Part shown: positions 33,677-42,651 of the stretch, piece by piece | How positions within the stretch are numbered: the stretch's first letter is position 1 | Layout of the letters: the number at the start of each line of letters is the position of its first letter | Origin: Nocardia jinanensis | GTDB taxonomy: Bacteria; Actinomycetota; Actinomycetes; Mycobacteriales; Mycobacteriaceae | Direction: 5' to 3' | Length of the DNA stretch: 64,000 bases | Assembly (NCBI RefSeq): GCF_014645735.1 | Contig: NZ_BMMH01000009.1 | Location: 220,901-284,900 of the forward strand | Position numbers and translations under genes: made by a program | The notes under the pieces: model-generated | Told to the model about the DNA's origin: nothing | What the model saw: only the letters and a program-made list of their open reading frames with translations | The model's database searches: none

Positions 33677-35317
33677 TCACAGCGGGATGTTGCCGTGTTT
33701 CTTCGGAGGCATGGTCACCATCTTCCGCTCGAGCAGCCGCAGCGCGGAGACGATCTGGCCGCGAGTGTGCGACGGAGGGATCACCGCGTCCACGTAACCG
33801 CGCTCGGCGGCCACGTACGGATTGACCAAGGTGTCCTCGTACTCGTTCTGCAGTTCCAGACGCAGTTTGTCCACGTCGGACCCATCGCGAGCGGCCTCGG
33901 CCAGCTTCTTGCGGTACACGAATCCGACCGCGCCGGAAGCACCCATCACGGCGATCTGGGCGGTGGGCCAGGCCAGGTTCACATCGGCGCCCATATGCTT
34001 GGAACCCATCACGTCGTAGGCGCCTCCGTAAGCCTTGCGAGTGATGATCGTGATTTTGCCCACAGTGGCCTCGCCGTAGGCGTAGAGCAGCTTGGCTCCG
34101 CGCCGGATGATGCCGTTGTATTCCTGGTCGGTACCGGGCAGGAAGCCGGGTACGTCGACCAGGGTGATGATAGGGACGTTGAACGCGTCGCAGGTACGCA
34201 CGAAGCGCGCGGCCTTCTCCGAGGCATCGATATCGAGGCAGCCGGCGAACTGGGTCGGCTGGTTGGCGACGATGCCGACACTGCGGCCGTCGATCCGGCC
34301 GAAGCCCACGATGATGTTCATGGCCCGCTCGGCCTGGATCTCGAGGAACTCGTCGTCGTCGAGCAACCGGCGGATGACCTCGTGCATGTCATAGGGCTGG
34401 TTGGGGGAATCCGGGATCAGCGTGTCGAGCTCGAGATCCTCTTCGGTCAGCGATTCCTCGATCGCGCCGTTGATCGGATCCGAGGCCGGGAAGCGCGGCG
34501 CCTCGGCGCGGTTGTTGCTCGGCAGATAGGACAGCAGATCCTTGACGTAGTCGAGGGCGTCCTGCTCACCGGAGGCCACGTAGTGCGCCGAACCCGACTT
34601 CACCATGTGGGTGTGGGCGCCGCCCAGTTCCTCCATGGTGACCTCTTCACCGGTGACAGTCTTGATGACGTCCGGGCCGGTGATGAACATCTGGCTGGTC
34701 TGGTCGACCATCACCACGAAATCGGTGAGCGCGGGGGAGTACACGTGCCCGCCCGCCGCGGCGCCCATGATCAGCGAGATCTGCGGGATGACGCCGGAGG
34801 CCTGGATATTGCGGTGGAAGATCTCGCCGTAGAGGCCGAGCGAGACCACACCCTCCTGGATGCGGGCGCCGGCGCCCTCGTTGATACCGACCAGCGGCCG
34901 GCCGGTCTTGAGCGCCAGATCCATGACCTTGACGATCTTCTCGCCGTAGACCTCGCCCAGGCTGCCGCCGAACACGGTCACGTCCTGGCTGAAGATGCAC
35001 ACCTCGCGGCCGTCGATGGTGCCGTAACCGGTCACCACGCCGTCGCCGAGCGGGCGCTGCTTGTCCAGGCCGAAGTTCACGCTGCGGTGCCGGGCCAGGG
35101 CGTCGACTTCGACGAAGGAACCCTCGTCGAGCAGAGCGAGAATGCGCTCCCGCGCGGTCATCTTGCCCTTGGCGTGCACCTTGTCGATCGCGGCCTCACC
35201 CATCGGATGCTGGGCTTCTTCCAGCCGATTCCGCAGGTCAGCCAGTTTGCCGGCGGTGGTGTGGATATCGGGCGCACCTGCCGAATCCGGCGTGGGCTGC
35301 TGCTGGACACTCGTCAT
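33677..35317 (-). CDS. accD5: Propionyl/acyl-CoA carboxylase beta chain
   Basis: This 546-residue carboxyltransferase transfers carboxybiotin CO2 to propionyl-CoA (or acetyl-CoA). Visible blocks are GKMTARERI, the acyl-CoA oxyanion loops GAGARIQEGV and GGHVYSPALTDF, then DVPGFLPGTDQE, RKAYGGAYDVMGSKHMGAD and the conserved C-terminus ERKMVTMPPKKHGNIPL. The length is standard. It heads the accD5-accE5-maf unit. Methylmalonyl-CoA from this complex feeds methyl-branched lipids. Confidence 0.97.
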   Translation of the reverse strand: MTSVQQQPTPDSAGAPDIHTTAGKLADLRNRLEEAQHPMGEAAIDKVHAKGKMTARERILALLDEGSFVEVDALARHRSVNFGLDKQRPLGDGVVTGYGTIDGREVCIFSQDVTVFGGSLGEVYGEKIVKVMDLALKTGRPLVGINEGAGARIQEGVVSLGLYGEIFHRNIQASGVIPQISLIMGAAAGGHVYSPALTDFVVMVDQTSQMFITGPDVIKTVTGEEVTMEELGGAHTHMVKSGSAHYVASGEQDALDYVKDLLSYLPSNNRAEAPRFPASDPINGAIEESLTEEDLELDTLIPDSPNQPYDMHEVIRRLLDDDEFLEIQAERAMNIIVGFGRIDGRSVGIVANQPTQFAGCLDIDASEKAARFVRTCDAFNVPIITLVDVPGFLPGTDQEYNGIIRRGAKLLYAYGEATVGKITIITRKAYGGAYDVMGSKHMGADVNLAWPTAQIAVMGASGAVGFVYRKKLAEAARDGSDVDKLRLELQNEYEDTLVNPYVAAERGYVDAVIPPSHTRGQIVSALRLLERKMVTMPPKKHGNIPL

Positions 35318-35559
35318 GGGTCGGAGTCTAACCAGAGCCGCAGCGCGCTGTTAACCCAGATCTGGCTACTGGTGAGTAGACCCTGGTCGAGAAAACCCCA
35401 GGTGGACACGTCGTCGCCGGTTCATATGTGTACCGCGAATCGCGGCGGCGGAATACCCGACGCGCGACGGTGAACCGTCACAAGACTAACCCGGCGCGGC
35501 TGCGTGCGCATGCCGGGAATTAAATCGCTTTCCGATGACTGGACTGGGCAATACCCTTG
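35318..35559. other. Intergenic DNA before the hairpin-led small ORF
   Basis: The region holds the accD5 leader and upstream control DNA. No gene, hairpin or repeat beyond short chance matches was found here. Confidence 0.5.
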
Positions 35560-35601
35560 TAGCAGGCCACTTTTGGAACACAGAGGGGAGGTGGCCTGCT
35601 A
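35560..35601 (+). promoter_or_regulatory. 11-bp hairpin enclosing the ribosome binding site of a small ORF
   Basis: TAGCAGGCCAC (35560-35570) is perfectly complementary to GTGGCCTGCTA (35591-35601). The 20-nt loop carries GAGGGGAG, the ribosome binding site. The last paired base is the A of the ATG. Folding would hide the start codon and constrain the binding site. Confidence 0.6.
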
Positions 35602-35789
35602 TGTGGCATTGGACAACTCGAACAGGCAGTTTCCCGGAGGCCGTGGCGTTCACCCGGGTTACGGAGCCGAAGCCGACCATCACCGAAGCAGTCGCCGAGA
35701 CCGAGGCCGGAACCGAAGAGACCGAAACCGTGGAGAACGACACGCTGTGTGAAGTTTCCCGGCCCATCGGTTACGACCTCGCCGGGTAG
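35601..35789 (+). CDS. Small Thr/Glu-rich protein of unknown function
   Basis: The 62-residue ORF starts MWHWTTRTG, has a central run of Thr, Glu, Val and Pro with four TE-type repeats, and ends LCEVSRPIGYDLAG with a single Cys. GGGGAGG lies 9 nt before the ATG inside a hairpin loop. It ends 62 nt before birA on the same strand. The aromatic start, acidic middle and distinct C-terminal segment resemble a precursor-peptide layout, but no modification enzyme is nearby. I recognise no family. Confidence 0.5.
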   Translation: MWHWTTRTGSFPEAVAFTRVTEPKPTITEAVAETEAGTEETETVENDTLCEVSRPIGYDLAG

Positions 35790-35851
35790 TACCCGGTGGT
35801 CACCGCACCCGCCGTGCGTTGACCACCGGACCGGCCCAGTAACCTGCCCTC

Positions 35852-36652
35852 GTGCAGAGGCCACCGTTGGACGTCGAATATCTGCGGCGAGCGCTGACCG
35901 GGACCCCGGAACTGGCGTTCTACACCGGAATCGACGTGATCGAATCGACCGGATCCACCAACGCCGACCTGATCGCCCGCGCCGCGGACCCGGAGATCGA
36001 CCGCGTCGTACTCGTCGCGGAAGCCCAGCAGAGCGGCCGTGGCCGCCTCGCCCGCGCCTGGGCGAGCCCGCCGCGCGCCCAGATCGCCCTGTCCCTGCTC
36101 ATCCGGCCGGACGGGCTCGAACCCGAAACCCTCGGCTGGCTGCCGTTGCTCACCGGCATCGCCGCGGTCGACGCACTCACCACCACCGCCGCGGTCCCCG
36201 CCGCGCTGAAATGGCCCAACGATGTCCTGATCGAAGGCCGTAAGGTCGCGGGTATCCTCGCCGAAGTCGCCGCCGGGGGTCCCCGCCCGGCGATCGTGGT
36301 GGGAATCGGTATGAACGTCAGCCTCACCGCCGGCGAACTCCCGGTCCCGCATGCCACCTCGCTGCTCCTCAGCGGCGCCGCCGATACCGACCGCACCCGC
36401 CTGGTGCTGGCCTTCCTCACCGAATTCGCCCGCCGCTACACCCAGTGGCAGGGATCCGGCTGGGCGAGTAAACCGCTCGCCGATGCCTACCGGGAACGCT
36501 GCGCGACACTGGGCTCCCGGGTGCGGGCGGAACTGCCGGGGGGTGGGGTGTTGACGGGTATCGCCCGCGATATCGACTCGGCGGGTCGGTTGCTCATCGA
36601 TGATCGAGCGGTCGCGGCCGGGGATGTGACGCATCTCCGGCCCGGCGATTGA
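35852..36652 (+). CDS. birA: Biotin-[acetyl-CoA carboxylase] ligase
   Basis: The enzyme makes biotinyl-AMP and attaches biotin to AccA3-type subunits. Over 266 residues it has the ligase motif ESTGSTNADL, QSGRGRLARAW (GRGR adenylate loop), LKWPNDVL and GIGMNV, then a small SH3-like C-terminal domain. No N-terminal HTH is present, so it is not a repressor. The GTG start lies shortly after the small ORF. It is divergent from accD5, so the biotin enzymes and their ligase are clustered. Confidence 0.96.
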   Translation: MQRPPLDVEYLRRALTGTPELAFYTGIDVIESTGSTNADLIARAADPEIDRVVLVAEAQQSGRGRLARAWASPPRAQIALSLLIRPDGLEPETLGWLPLLTGIAAVDALTTTAAVPAALKWPNDVLIEGRKVAGILAEVAAGGPRPAIVVGIGMNVSLTAGELPVPHATSLLLSGAADTDRTRLVLAFLTEFARRYTQWQGSGWASKPLADAYRERCATLGSRVRAELPGGGVLTGIARDIDSAGRLLIDDRAVAAGDVTHLRPGD

Positions 36653-36790
36653 GGGCTCCGGCCTGGGTTGCGCCGGTATTCGAGGTTCTTGTCGGGATGC
36701 GGAATCCTTCGGATGACCGACCGCTGTGAATTCTCTCCGCGACCCGCTCGGATCGGGCATTTCGGCTGTGTTCGGGAGTAGTGTGCGGCC

Positions 36791-37303
36791 ATGGGTTATC
36801 CGGAGGATGCGCTGGCGCCCGACGAAGAGTTGATCCTGCACACGCACCCGCATTGGAAGATGCTCTTCTGGCCCATCGTCACGTTGATCGTGGTGACGGC
36901 GGTGGCCGGGTTCCTGGGTGGTCTGGTGTGGCGCACCGCGGACGAATCGATGCGGTCGATCCTGCTGCTGGTGGTTCTGGTGGTGTGGCTGCTGATCCTG
37001 GCATGGCGAAGTATCGCGCCGATCGTGACCTGGAAGTCCACCCATTTCATCGTCACCGACCGACGAGTGCTGGTCCGCGAAGGTGTGATGACGCACACCG
37101 GCCTCGATATCCCGATGAGTCGGATCTCCAGCGTCCAGTTCCGGCACGGGCTGGTCGATCGGATGTTCGGGACCGGGGAGTTGATCATCGGCTCCTCGTC
37201 CGAAGAACCCCTCGAATACAGCGATATCCCGGATGTGGAGCAGGTCCACGCGCTGCTCTATCACCAGGTCTTCGAGGCCGCGCCCCGGTACGGCGGCTTC
37301 TGA
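36791..37303 (+). CDS. Bacterial PH-domain (DUF304) membrane protein
   Basis: The 170-residue protein has two hydrophobic helices (about 24-48 and 58-76) followed by a bPH_2 domain: TWKSTHFIVTDRRVLVREGVM, IPMSRISSVQF and GTGELIIGSSS. It matches mycobacterial Rv3278c as I recall. The role is unknown; such proteins are membrane-anchored with a cytoplasmic PH fold. It starts 138 nt after birA. Confidence 0.85.
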   Translation: MGYPEDALAPDEELILHTHPHWKMLFWPIVTLIVVTAVAGFLGGLVWRTADESMRSILLLVVLVVWLLILAWRSIAPIVTWKSTHFIVTDRRVLVREGVMTHTGLDIPMSRISSVQFRHGLVDRMFGTGELIIGSSSEEPLEYSDIPDVEQVHALLYHQVFEAAPRYGGF

Positions 37304-37363
37304 ACCCGGTACCTGCGGGCGTGAGGCGGCGGGGTCCGGGGCGGCGGACCGTAACCTTGTCGC

Positions 37364-38041
37364 ATGACCGCCGTATTGCTGGGCGAAGACGACGAAGCCA
37401 TCGCGGCGCCGCTGTCCCGGGCGCTGGGCCGCGAAGGGTATTCGGTGACCGTGGAGAACTTCGGTCCCGCGGTGTTGGACCGGGCGTTGGAAGGACACCA
37501 TGATCTGCTGATCCTCGATCTCGGCTTGCCGGGAATGGACGGGCTGGAGGTGTGCCGGCAGGTGCGAGCCCGGGGCGCCGAGATGGCGGTGCTGATGCTC
37601 ACCGCCCGCACCGACGAGGTGGATTTCGTGGTCGGGCTGGACGCCGGCGCGGACGACTACGTCGGTAAACCGTTCCGGCTGGCCGAACTGCTCGCCCGGG
37701 TCCGTGCTCTGCTGCGGCGTAGCGGGATCGGCGACGACACGGTGGAGGTCGGGGGGATCCGGCTGGAACCGGCGGCACGGCGGGTGCTGGTCAACGGAGT
37801 GGAAGTCGGGTTGGCGAACAAGGAGTACGAGCTGCTCAAAGTATTGATCGACCGGGCCGGTCAGGTGGTGCCCCGCGAGACGATCCTGCGCGAGGTGTGG
37901 GGTGATGCGGAACTGCGCGGATCCAAGACGCTGGATATGCATATGTCGTGGTTGCGGCGCAAGATCGGGGACGAGGGCCCGATGGCGGAGCGCCGGATCG
38001 TCACCGTGCGCGGTGTCGGTTTCCGGTTGAACACCGACTGA
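37364..38041 (+). CDS. OmpR-family response regulator
   Basis: The 225-residue protein has a receiver domain (1-118) with acidic pocket EDD at 8-10, phospho-acceptor Asp52 in LDLGLPG, and Lys102 in YVGKPF. The C-terminal winged helix (130-225) contains ANKEYELLKVLI and the recognition segment KTLDMHMSWLRRKIG. Its stop is followed after one base by the histidine kinase, so the pair is cotranscribed. The target genes and signal are not evident. Confidence 0.95.
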   Translation: MTAVLLGEDDEAIAAPLSRALGREGYSVTVENFGPAVLDRALEGHHDLLILDLGLPGMDGLEVCRQVRARGAEMAVLMLTARTDEVDFVVGLDAGADDYVGKPFRLAELLARVRALLRRSGIGDDTVEVGGIRLEPAARRVLVNGVEVGLANKEYELLKVLIDRAGQVVPRETILREVWGDAELRGSKTLDMHMSWLRRKIGDEGPMAERRIVTVRGVGFRLNTD

Positions 38042-38042
38042 C

Positions 38043-39353
38043 GTGCGACGCCGGATCCTGCGGTCGATGCTGACCGTCCTGATGCTGACCACGGTCGTAC
38101 TCGGTGTGCCGCTCACCTATACCGCCTGGCTGTGGGTGGAGGACATCACCCGCAACGATCTACGAAGCCGGCTGGAACTGATCTCCGCGGAGGTCATCGG
38201 CCAGGAGCACGGCAGCGGGGTGATCAGTGGCGGGCTGGATCTGCACACCGTGCAGCCGCTGGTGCCCGAGGGTGGTCGGCTCACGGTCGTCTATCCGGCG
38301 CCGGAGGATACGGCGGTGAAGGTGGAGGTCGGGTCGTCGACTATCGACGACCCGCTGGTGGAGTCGCTGTCGATGGGCACCGATGTATCGCTGCGACTGG
38401 AGGTGCCCTCGACCCCGATGGAGGCCCGGCAGCGGCAGGCGGTGGCCGGGGTGGCTCTCGCTGTCGCTATTTCGCTGGGAGCGGCGATCACGGTTGCCAT
38501 TGTCACCGCGCGCCGGGTCGCCGACCCGATCCGCGATGTGGCCGCGCGGGCGGCCCGGCTGGCAATGGGTGACTTCCGCCCAGATCCGCGCCGTCACGGT
38601 ATCGCCGAACTGGACCGGGTATCCGATGTGCTCGATTCGGCGACTGTGGAGATCGCCGGCCGCCTGCAACGCGAGCACGCGCTGGTGGCCGATGTCTCGC
38701 ATCAGTTGCGCAGCCGCCTGACCGCGGTCCGGCTCCGGCTGGACGAACTGTCCGCGCATACCGACCCGGCGGTGGTGCACGAGGCCGAAGAAGCCATGGC
38801 CCAGGTCGATCGGCTGACCGAGGCCATCGATGATCTGGTCCGGGCCTCGCGCGACGAGGACGCCACCGACCGTGATCCGGTACCGGTGATGGACGAACTC
38901 CGCGGCATAGTCACCGAGTGGACCCACCCGTTCCGGGAGGCCGGCCGCACCCTGCACCTGACCGGTGACGAATCGCTGCGCGCCCCGATCTCCGGTTCCC
39001 GGCTACGGGAAGCGGTGACGGTGCTGGTCGACAACGCGTTGATGCACGGCGGCGGAACCTGTGTCGTCTCGGTGCGCACCGTGCGCCCGGGGCAGGATCG
39101 GGAACCGCTGGTGTGTGTACAGGTCGCCGACGAGGGCGAGGGGGTCAGCGACGATCTGGCGCCGCATATCTTCGACCGCGGCTTCTCCGGCGCGGGATCC
39201 ACGGGTGTGGGGCTCGCGCTGGCGCGGGCTCTGATCGAGGCGGACGGGGGCCGGTTGGAGCTACAACGCCGCCGGCCCGCGCTTTTCGCGGTGTTCCTCG
39301 GGAAACCGCTGGCCACACGGGTGGAGAACCGGGTGGTGGGGGAGCCGCGGTAG
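38043..39353 (+). CDS. Sensor histidine kinase
   Basis: The 436-residue protein has a transmembrane helix near residues 9-31, an external sensor segment (35-130), a second helix (132-155), a HAMP region, a DHp helix with phospho-His220 in DVSHQLRSRLTAV, and a catalytic domain with DNALMHG (N box), DEGEGV (G1) and GSTGVGLALARAL (G2). The GTG start lies one base after the response regulator stop. The sensor segment has no recognised fold, so the signal is unknown. Confidence 0.95.
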   Translation: MRRRILRSMLTVLMLTTVVLGVPLTYTAWLWVEDITRNDLRSRLELISAEVIGQEHGSGVISGGLDLHTVQPLVPEGGRLTVVYPAPEDTAVKVEVGSSTIDDPLVESLSMGTDVSLRLEVPSTPMEARQRQAVAGVALAVAISLGAAITVAIVTARRVADPIRDVAARAARLAMGDFRPDPRRHGIAELDRVSDVLDSATVEIAGRLQREHALVADVSHQLRSRLTAVRLRLDELSAHTDPAVVHEAEEAMAQVDRLTEAIDDLVRASRDEDATDRDPVPVMDELRGIVTEWTHPFREAGRTLHLTGDESLRAPISGSRLREAVTVLVDNALMHGGGTCVVSVRTVRPGQDREPLVCVQVADEGEGVSDDLAPHIFDRGFSGAGSTGVGLALARALIEADGGRLELQRRRPALFAVFLGKPLATRVENRVVGEPR

Positions 39354-39372
39354 TGGTTGCGCCCGCCGGGGT

Positions 39373-39924
39373 TCAGCTGCCGAGCCGGCGCCGGTCGTGT
39401 TCCTCTTCGACGTATTCCTCGAGCTTCTCGAGCATCTGGTCCACCTCGTCGGGGAAGACCCAGCGTCGCATCGCCCAGTACCGGAATGCCATCTGCAGCA
39501 GGTTGCCGATGATGTAGGCGCTGACGAAGTCGGCGATGTTCTCCACCATGAAACTGACCGTGGGCTGGTGCAGTTGGAAGGCGTAGCGGGAAAGGTAGAG
39601 CGGCAGCATGCTGAGCACCACACCCACCCCGCTGACCGCGAAGAACAGCAGTGCCTCGTGATGGCGTTCCCGGCCGCCGCGATTCTTGAACGACCATTCG
39701 CGGTTGAGGATGTAGGACGCGATCACCGCGATCACTCCGGAGATGATCTTCGCGGTGACCGGCTTCTCCTCGAGAACCGTCCACTTCAGCATGTAGAAGA
39801 TGCCACCGTCGATGACGAACGTGGTCGCTCCGACAATGGCGAACTTGATGAGCTCGCGTTGGCGGAAGGCGATCTCCTGGAGGGGCCGCGGGAGGACGCG
39901 AACCACGTCGTCGACGAATGACAC
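39373..39924 (-). CDS. GtrA-family membrane protein
   Basis: The 183-residue protein has four predicted transmembrane helices, the first in FAIVGATTFVIDGGIFYML. NREWSFKNRGG after helix 2 and a late FRYWAMRRWVF are typical of GtrA/DPMS-type proteins that move or help move polyprenyl-linked sugars for cell-wall glycan synthesis. It resembles Rv3277. The GTG is chosen because the family start lies a few residues later. It is divergent from purK. Confidence 0.88.
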   Translation of the reverse strand: MSFVDDVVRVLPRPLQEIAFRQRELIKFAIVGATTFVIDGGIFYMLKWTVLEEKPVTAKIISGVIAVIASYILNREWSFKNRGGRERHHEALLFFAVSGVGVVLSMLPLYLSRYAFQLHQPTVSFMVENIADFVSAYIIGNLLQMAFRYWAMRRWVFPDEVDQMLEKLEEYVEEEHDRRRLGS

Positions 39925-39981
39925 AAGACCGGAGCATACCGCCAGCCGGTGTTCGCGCAGGACGTGACAGTATTTACCGAC

Positions 39982-41184
39982 GTGAACGCACGTAGTTTCG
40001 ACCCTGCCGCGATGCCGACCGTCGCCATGATCGGTGGCGGCCAGCTGGCGCGGATGACGCATCAGGCGGCCATCGAGCTGGGGCAGCGGCTCCGGGTGCT
40101 CGCCGAACGGCCGGACGACCCGGCGGCTCAGGTGAGCCCCGATGTGGTGATCGGTAGTCATTCCGACCTCGGCGCGTTGCGCCGGGCCGCGACCGGCGCG
40201 CACGCTCTCACCTTCGATCACGAGCATGTGCCGACCGAACATCTGGAGGCACTGGTCGCGGAGGGGGTGAACGTACTCCCGCCGCCGCAGGCGCTGCGGT
40301 TCGCCCAGGACAAGCTGGCCATGCGTACGGAACTCTCCGCGCGCGGGCTGCCGGTGCCCGCGTTCACGGTGGTGGAGTCGGAGGCCGACGCGGTGCGGTT
40401 CGGTGACGTACACGGCTGGCCGATCGTGCTGAAGGCGATCCGGGGCGGTTACGACGGCCGCGGTGTCTGGATGCCCGAGGATGCCGACGAGGCGGCGAAG
40501 GTCACCGCCGAGCAGCTCGCCGCGGGTGTGCAACTGCTGGCCGAGATCCGGGTCCCGCTGAAACGCGAGTTGTCGGCCATGGTCGCCCGTTCCCCGTACG
40601 GTCAGGCCGCGACCTGGCCGGTCGTGGAGACGGTGCAACGGCACGGCCAGTGCGCCGTGGTGATCGCTCCGGCGCCCGATCTCGCCGAGGAACTGGCCGC
40701 CGAGGCCGAGGAGCTGGCGCTGCGGCTGGCCGCGGATCTCGGTGTGGTCGGGGCGATGGCGGTCGAACTGTTCGAGACCACCGACGGCACGCTGCTGATC
40801 AACGAGCTGGCCATGCGCCCGCACAATTCGGGGCACTGGGGGATGGACGGCGCCCGCACCGGCCAGTTCGAACAGCATCTGCGCGCGGTCCTGGACTATC
40901 CGCTCGGTGATACCCGCCCGCTCGCGCCGGTGACCGTGATGGCGAATATCCTCGGTGCGCCCGAAGCGCCCGCCATGTCGATGGACGAGCGATTGCACCA
41001 CCTGTTCGCCCGGATGCCGGACGCCAAGGTGCATCTGTACGGCAAGGGCGAACGCCCGGACCGCAAGATCGGGCATGTGAACGTGCTCGGCGACGATGTC
41101 GCGGTAGTACGGGAACGAGCCGAGCGCGCGGCGCACTGGATGTCGCACGCGGTATGGACCGATGGATGGGACCCGCATGAGTGA
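39982..41184 (+). CDS. purK: 5-(carboxyamino)imidazole ribonucleotide synthase
   Basis: This ATP-grasp enzyme converts AIR, bicarbonate and ATP to N5-CAIR in purine synthesis. It begins TVAMIGGGQLARMTHQAA and has LTFDHEHVP, LKAIRGGYDGRGVW (ATP loop) and INELAMRPHNSGHW. About 400 residues. The start is uncertain: GTGs at 39949, 39964 and 39982 and ATG 40012 are all in frame and none has a clear ribosome site. Its last eight bases overlap purE, giving translational coupling. Confidence 0.95.
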   Translation: MNARSFDPAAMPTVAMIGGGQLARMTHQAAIELGQRLRVLAERPDDPAAQVSPDVVIGSHSDLGALRRAATGAHALTFDHEHVPTEHLEALVAEGVNVLPPPQALRFAQDKLAMRTELSARGLPVPAFTVVESEADAVRFGDVHGWPIVLKAIRGGYDGRGVWMPEDADEAAKVTAEQLAAGVQLLAEIRVPLKRELSAMVARSPYGQAATWPVVETVQRHGQCAVVIAPAPDLAEELAAEAEELALRLAADLGVVGAMAVELFETTDGTLLINELAMRPHNSGHWGMDGARTGQFEQHLRAVLDYPLGDTRPLAPVTVMANILGAPEAPAMSMDERLHHLFARMPDAKVHLYGKGERPDRKIGHVNVLGDDVAVVRERAERAAHWMSHAVWTDGWDPHE

Positions 41185-41704
41185 CGTGGTAGAAGGCAGT
41201 GCGCCGGGCTCCCCGGCGGTCGGGGTGATCATGGGCAGCGATTCGGACTGGCCCACGATGGAGGCGGCCGCCGGAGCACTGGCCGAGTTCGGGATCCGGT
41301 TCGAGGTGGGCGTGGTATCCGCGCACCGGACCCCGCAGCGCATGCTCGACTACGCCGGTGACGCCGCGGGACGTGGCCTGCAGGTGCTCATCGCGGGTGC
41401 CGGCGGTGCCGCGCACCTACCCGGAATGGTCGCCTCGGCCACCCCGTTGCCGGTGATCGGTGTACCGGTGCCGCTGAAGTATCTCGACGGGATGGATTCG
41501 CTGCTCTCGATCGTGCAGATGCCCGCCGGAGTTCCGGTGGCCACCGTCTCGATCGGCGGTGCCCGCAACGCCGGCCTGCTGGCCGCCCGGATCCTCGGTG
41601 TGCACAATCCGGCGCTGCGTGAGCGGATGGCACAGTTCCAGGCTGGTCTGGAGACGATGGTGCTGGAGAAGGACGAGGCGCTGCGCGCACGTCTGCTGGG
41701 CTGA
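41177..41704 (+). CDS. purE: N5-carboxyaminoimidazole ribonucleotide mutase
   Basis: PurE moves the carboxyl group of N5-CAIR to give CAIR, the step after PurK. The 175-residue class I protein has GVIMGSDSDWPTM, VVSAHRTPQRM (substrate loop with His) and GAGGAAHLPGM, all diagnostic. The ATG overlaps the purK stop by eight bases; an earlier ATG at 41162 lies deeper inside purK and is less likely. Confidence 0.97.
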   Translation: MSDVVEGSAPGSPAVGVIMGSDSDWPTMEAAAGALAEFGIRFEVGVVSAHRTPQRMLDYAGDAAGRGLQVLIAGAGGAAHLPGMVASATPLPVIGVPVPLKYLDGMDSLLSIVQMPAGVPVATVSIGGARNAGLLAARILGVHNPALRERMAQFQAGLETMVLEKDEALRARLLG

Positions 41705-41829
41705 CCACCAGCGAGACCGGTCCGCCACCGAGCCGGGGTGCCGACCTGCTGTTCAGTGGAGCCGACTGCCATATCGCACTCGACGGACGACTCCGAGAGC
41801 CCTGGAGCGCCGCTCGCTACGGTGACGCC

Positions 41830-42534
41830 ATGGACAACGAGGAAACCGCCCGCCGAGTCGGTGGCGCCGAGCTCGTCCGTTTCCGGCTCGGTGTCGTGGA
41901 CGAGGCGTTGCGTTTGTTCGCGGATCAGGGCTACGAGGCGACCTCGGTGGACGAGATCGCCGAGGCCGCCGGGATATCGCGGCGTACGTTCTTCCGGCAG
42001 TTCCGGTCCAAGGAAGATGTGATCTTCGCCGACCACGAGGCCCAGCTGGCCGCGGCGCAGGAGTACCTGCAACAGGCGCAGATCGACCCGTGGGACGCGG
42101 TCTGCGAGGCAGCGGTCGGGGTCTTCGAGCGGTTCACCCGCTGGCGCGATATCGCCGATCGCCGCTACCGCGTGGTCCGGCGGGTCCCGGCGTTGCGCGA
42201 CCGGGAGATCGTGACCGTTTTCCGCTACGAGCGGTTGTTCACCGACTATCTGCGCGAGCGGCTGCCCGATTCTCCCGATCTGTCGCGCGTCCAGTTCGCG
42301 GCGGCGGTGACCGCGACCCACAACTATCTGCTGCGCCGGATGATCCGCGGGGAATCGGCGGCGGGCCCCGCCGACCTGCGGTCCGCGCTGAGCGAGATAC
42401 CCCGGGGCGGCCGGCGTCCCGGGGGCGAGGAGGATCTGGTGCTCGCCGTATTCCGCCGGGACCTGCCCGCCCGGCATATCGCCGAGTTGCTGCGGCAGCG
42501 GCTGGGTAGTTTGGCTGAGAATCCCGCCGACTGA
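41830..42534 (+). CDS. TetR/AcrR-family regulator
   Basis: The 234-residue protein has the HTH at about 20-66 (EALRLFADQGYEATSVDEIA then GISRRTFFRQFRSKEDVIF), followed by a helical ligand domain and a Pro/Gly/Arg-rich insertion near residues 190-205. It lies directly upstream of an acyl-CoA dehydrogenase on the same strand, and a TGACACTGAGTGCC site overlaps its stop codon and recurs before the dehydrogenase. Control of that gene is likely. An acyl-CoA ligand is plausible but not shown. Confidence 0.9.
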   Translation: MDNEETARRVGGAELVRFRLGVVDEALRLFADQGYEATSVDEIAEAAGISRRTFFRQFRSKEDVIFADHEAQLAAAQEYLQQAQIDPWDAVCEAAVGVFERFTRWRDIADRRYRVVRRVPALRDREIVTVFRYERLFTDYLRERLPDSPDLSRVQFAAAVTATHNYLLRRMIRGESAAGPADLRSALSEIPRGGRRPGGEEDLVLAVFRRDLPARHIAELLRQRLGSLAENPAD

Positions 42535-42546
42535 CACTGAGTGCCA
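42532..42546. promoter_or_regulatory. Operator copy 1, TGACACTGAGTGCCA
   Basis: This is a near-palindrome centred on CACT-G-AGTG that begins at the stop codon of the TetR gene. The same 14 bases recur 66 bp downstream. Confidence 0.55.
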
Positions 42547-42579
42547 GCATGTGACGCGCGACAGCGGACGAGCTCGCGG

Positions 42580-42612
42580 TATACTGGGCCAAGGTCTTGA
42601 CACTGAGTGCCT
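42580..42612 (+). promoter_or_regulatory. TATACT -10 box and operator copy 2 before the acyl-CoA dehydrogenase
   Basis: TATACT at 42580-42585 fits an actinobacterial -10 element. TGACACTGAGTGCC at 42598-42611 lies just beyond the expected transcription start, where a bound TetR dimer would block elongation or initiation. Confidence 0.5.
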
Positions 42613-42651
42613 ATTCTTGGCACCACCCCGTACGCAACAGGAGTGAACCCA

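Noticed and set aside
35601..35789. Lasso or lanthipeptide precursor
   Set aside because: The layout is suggestive, but no protease, cyclase or modification enzyme lies within the window, so a RiPP call is not supported.
35771..38116. 781-codon minus-strand frame
   Set aside because: It lies opposite birA, the PH-domain gene and the response regulator, all clearly coding on the plus strand; composition is that of a shadow frame.
39925..41343. Long minus-strand extension of the gtrA frame across purK
   Set aside because: It is antisense to purK, and the GtrA fold starts at GTG 39924.
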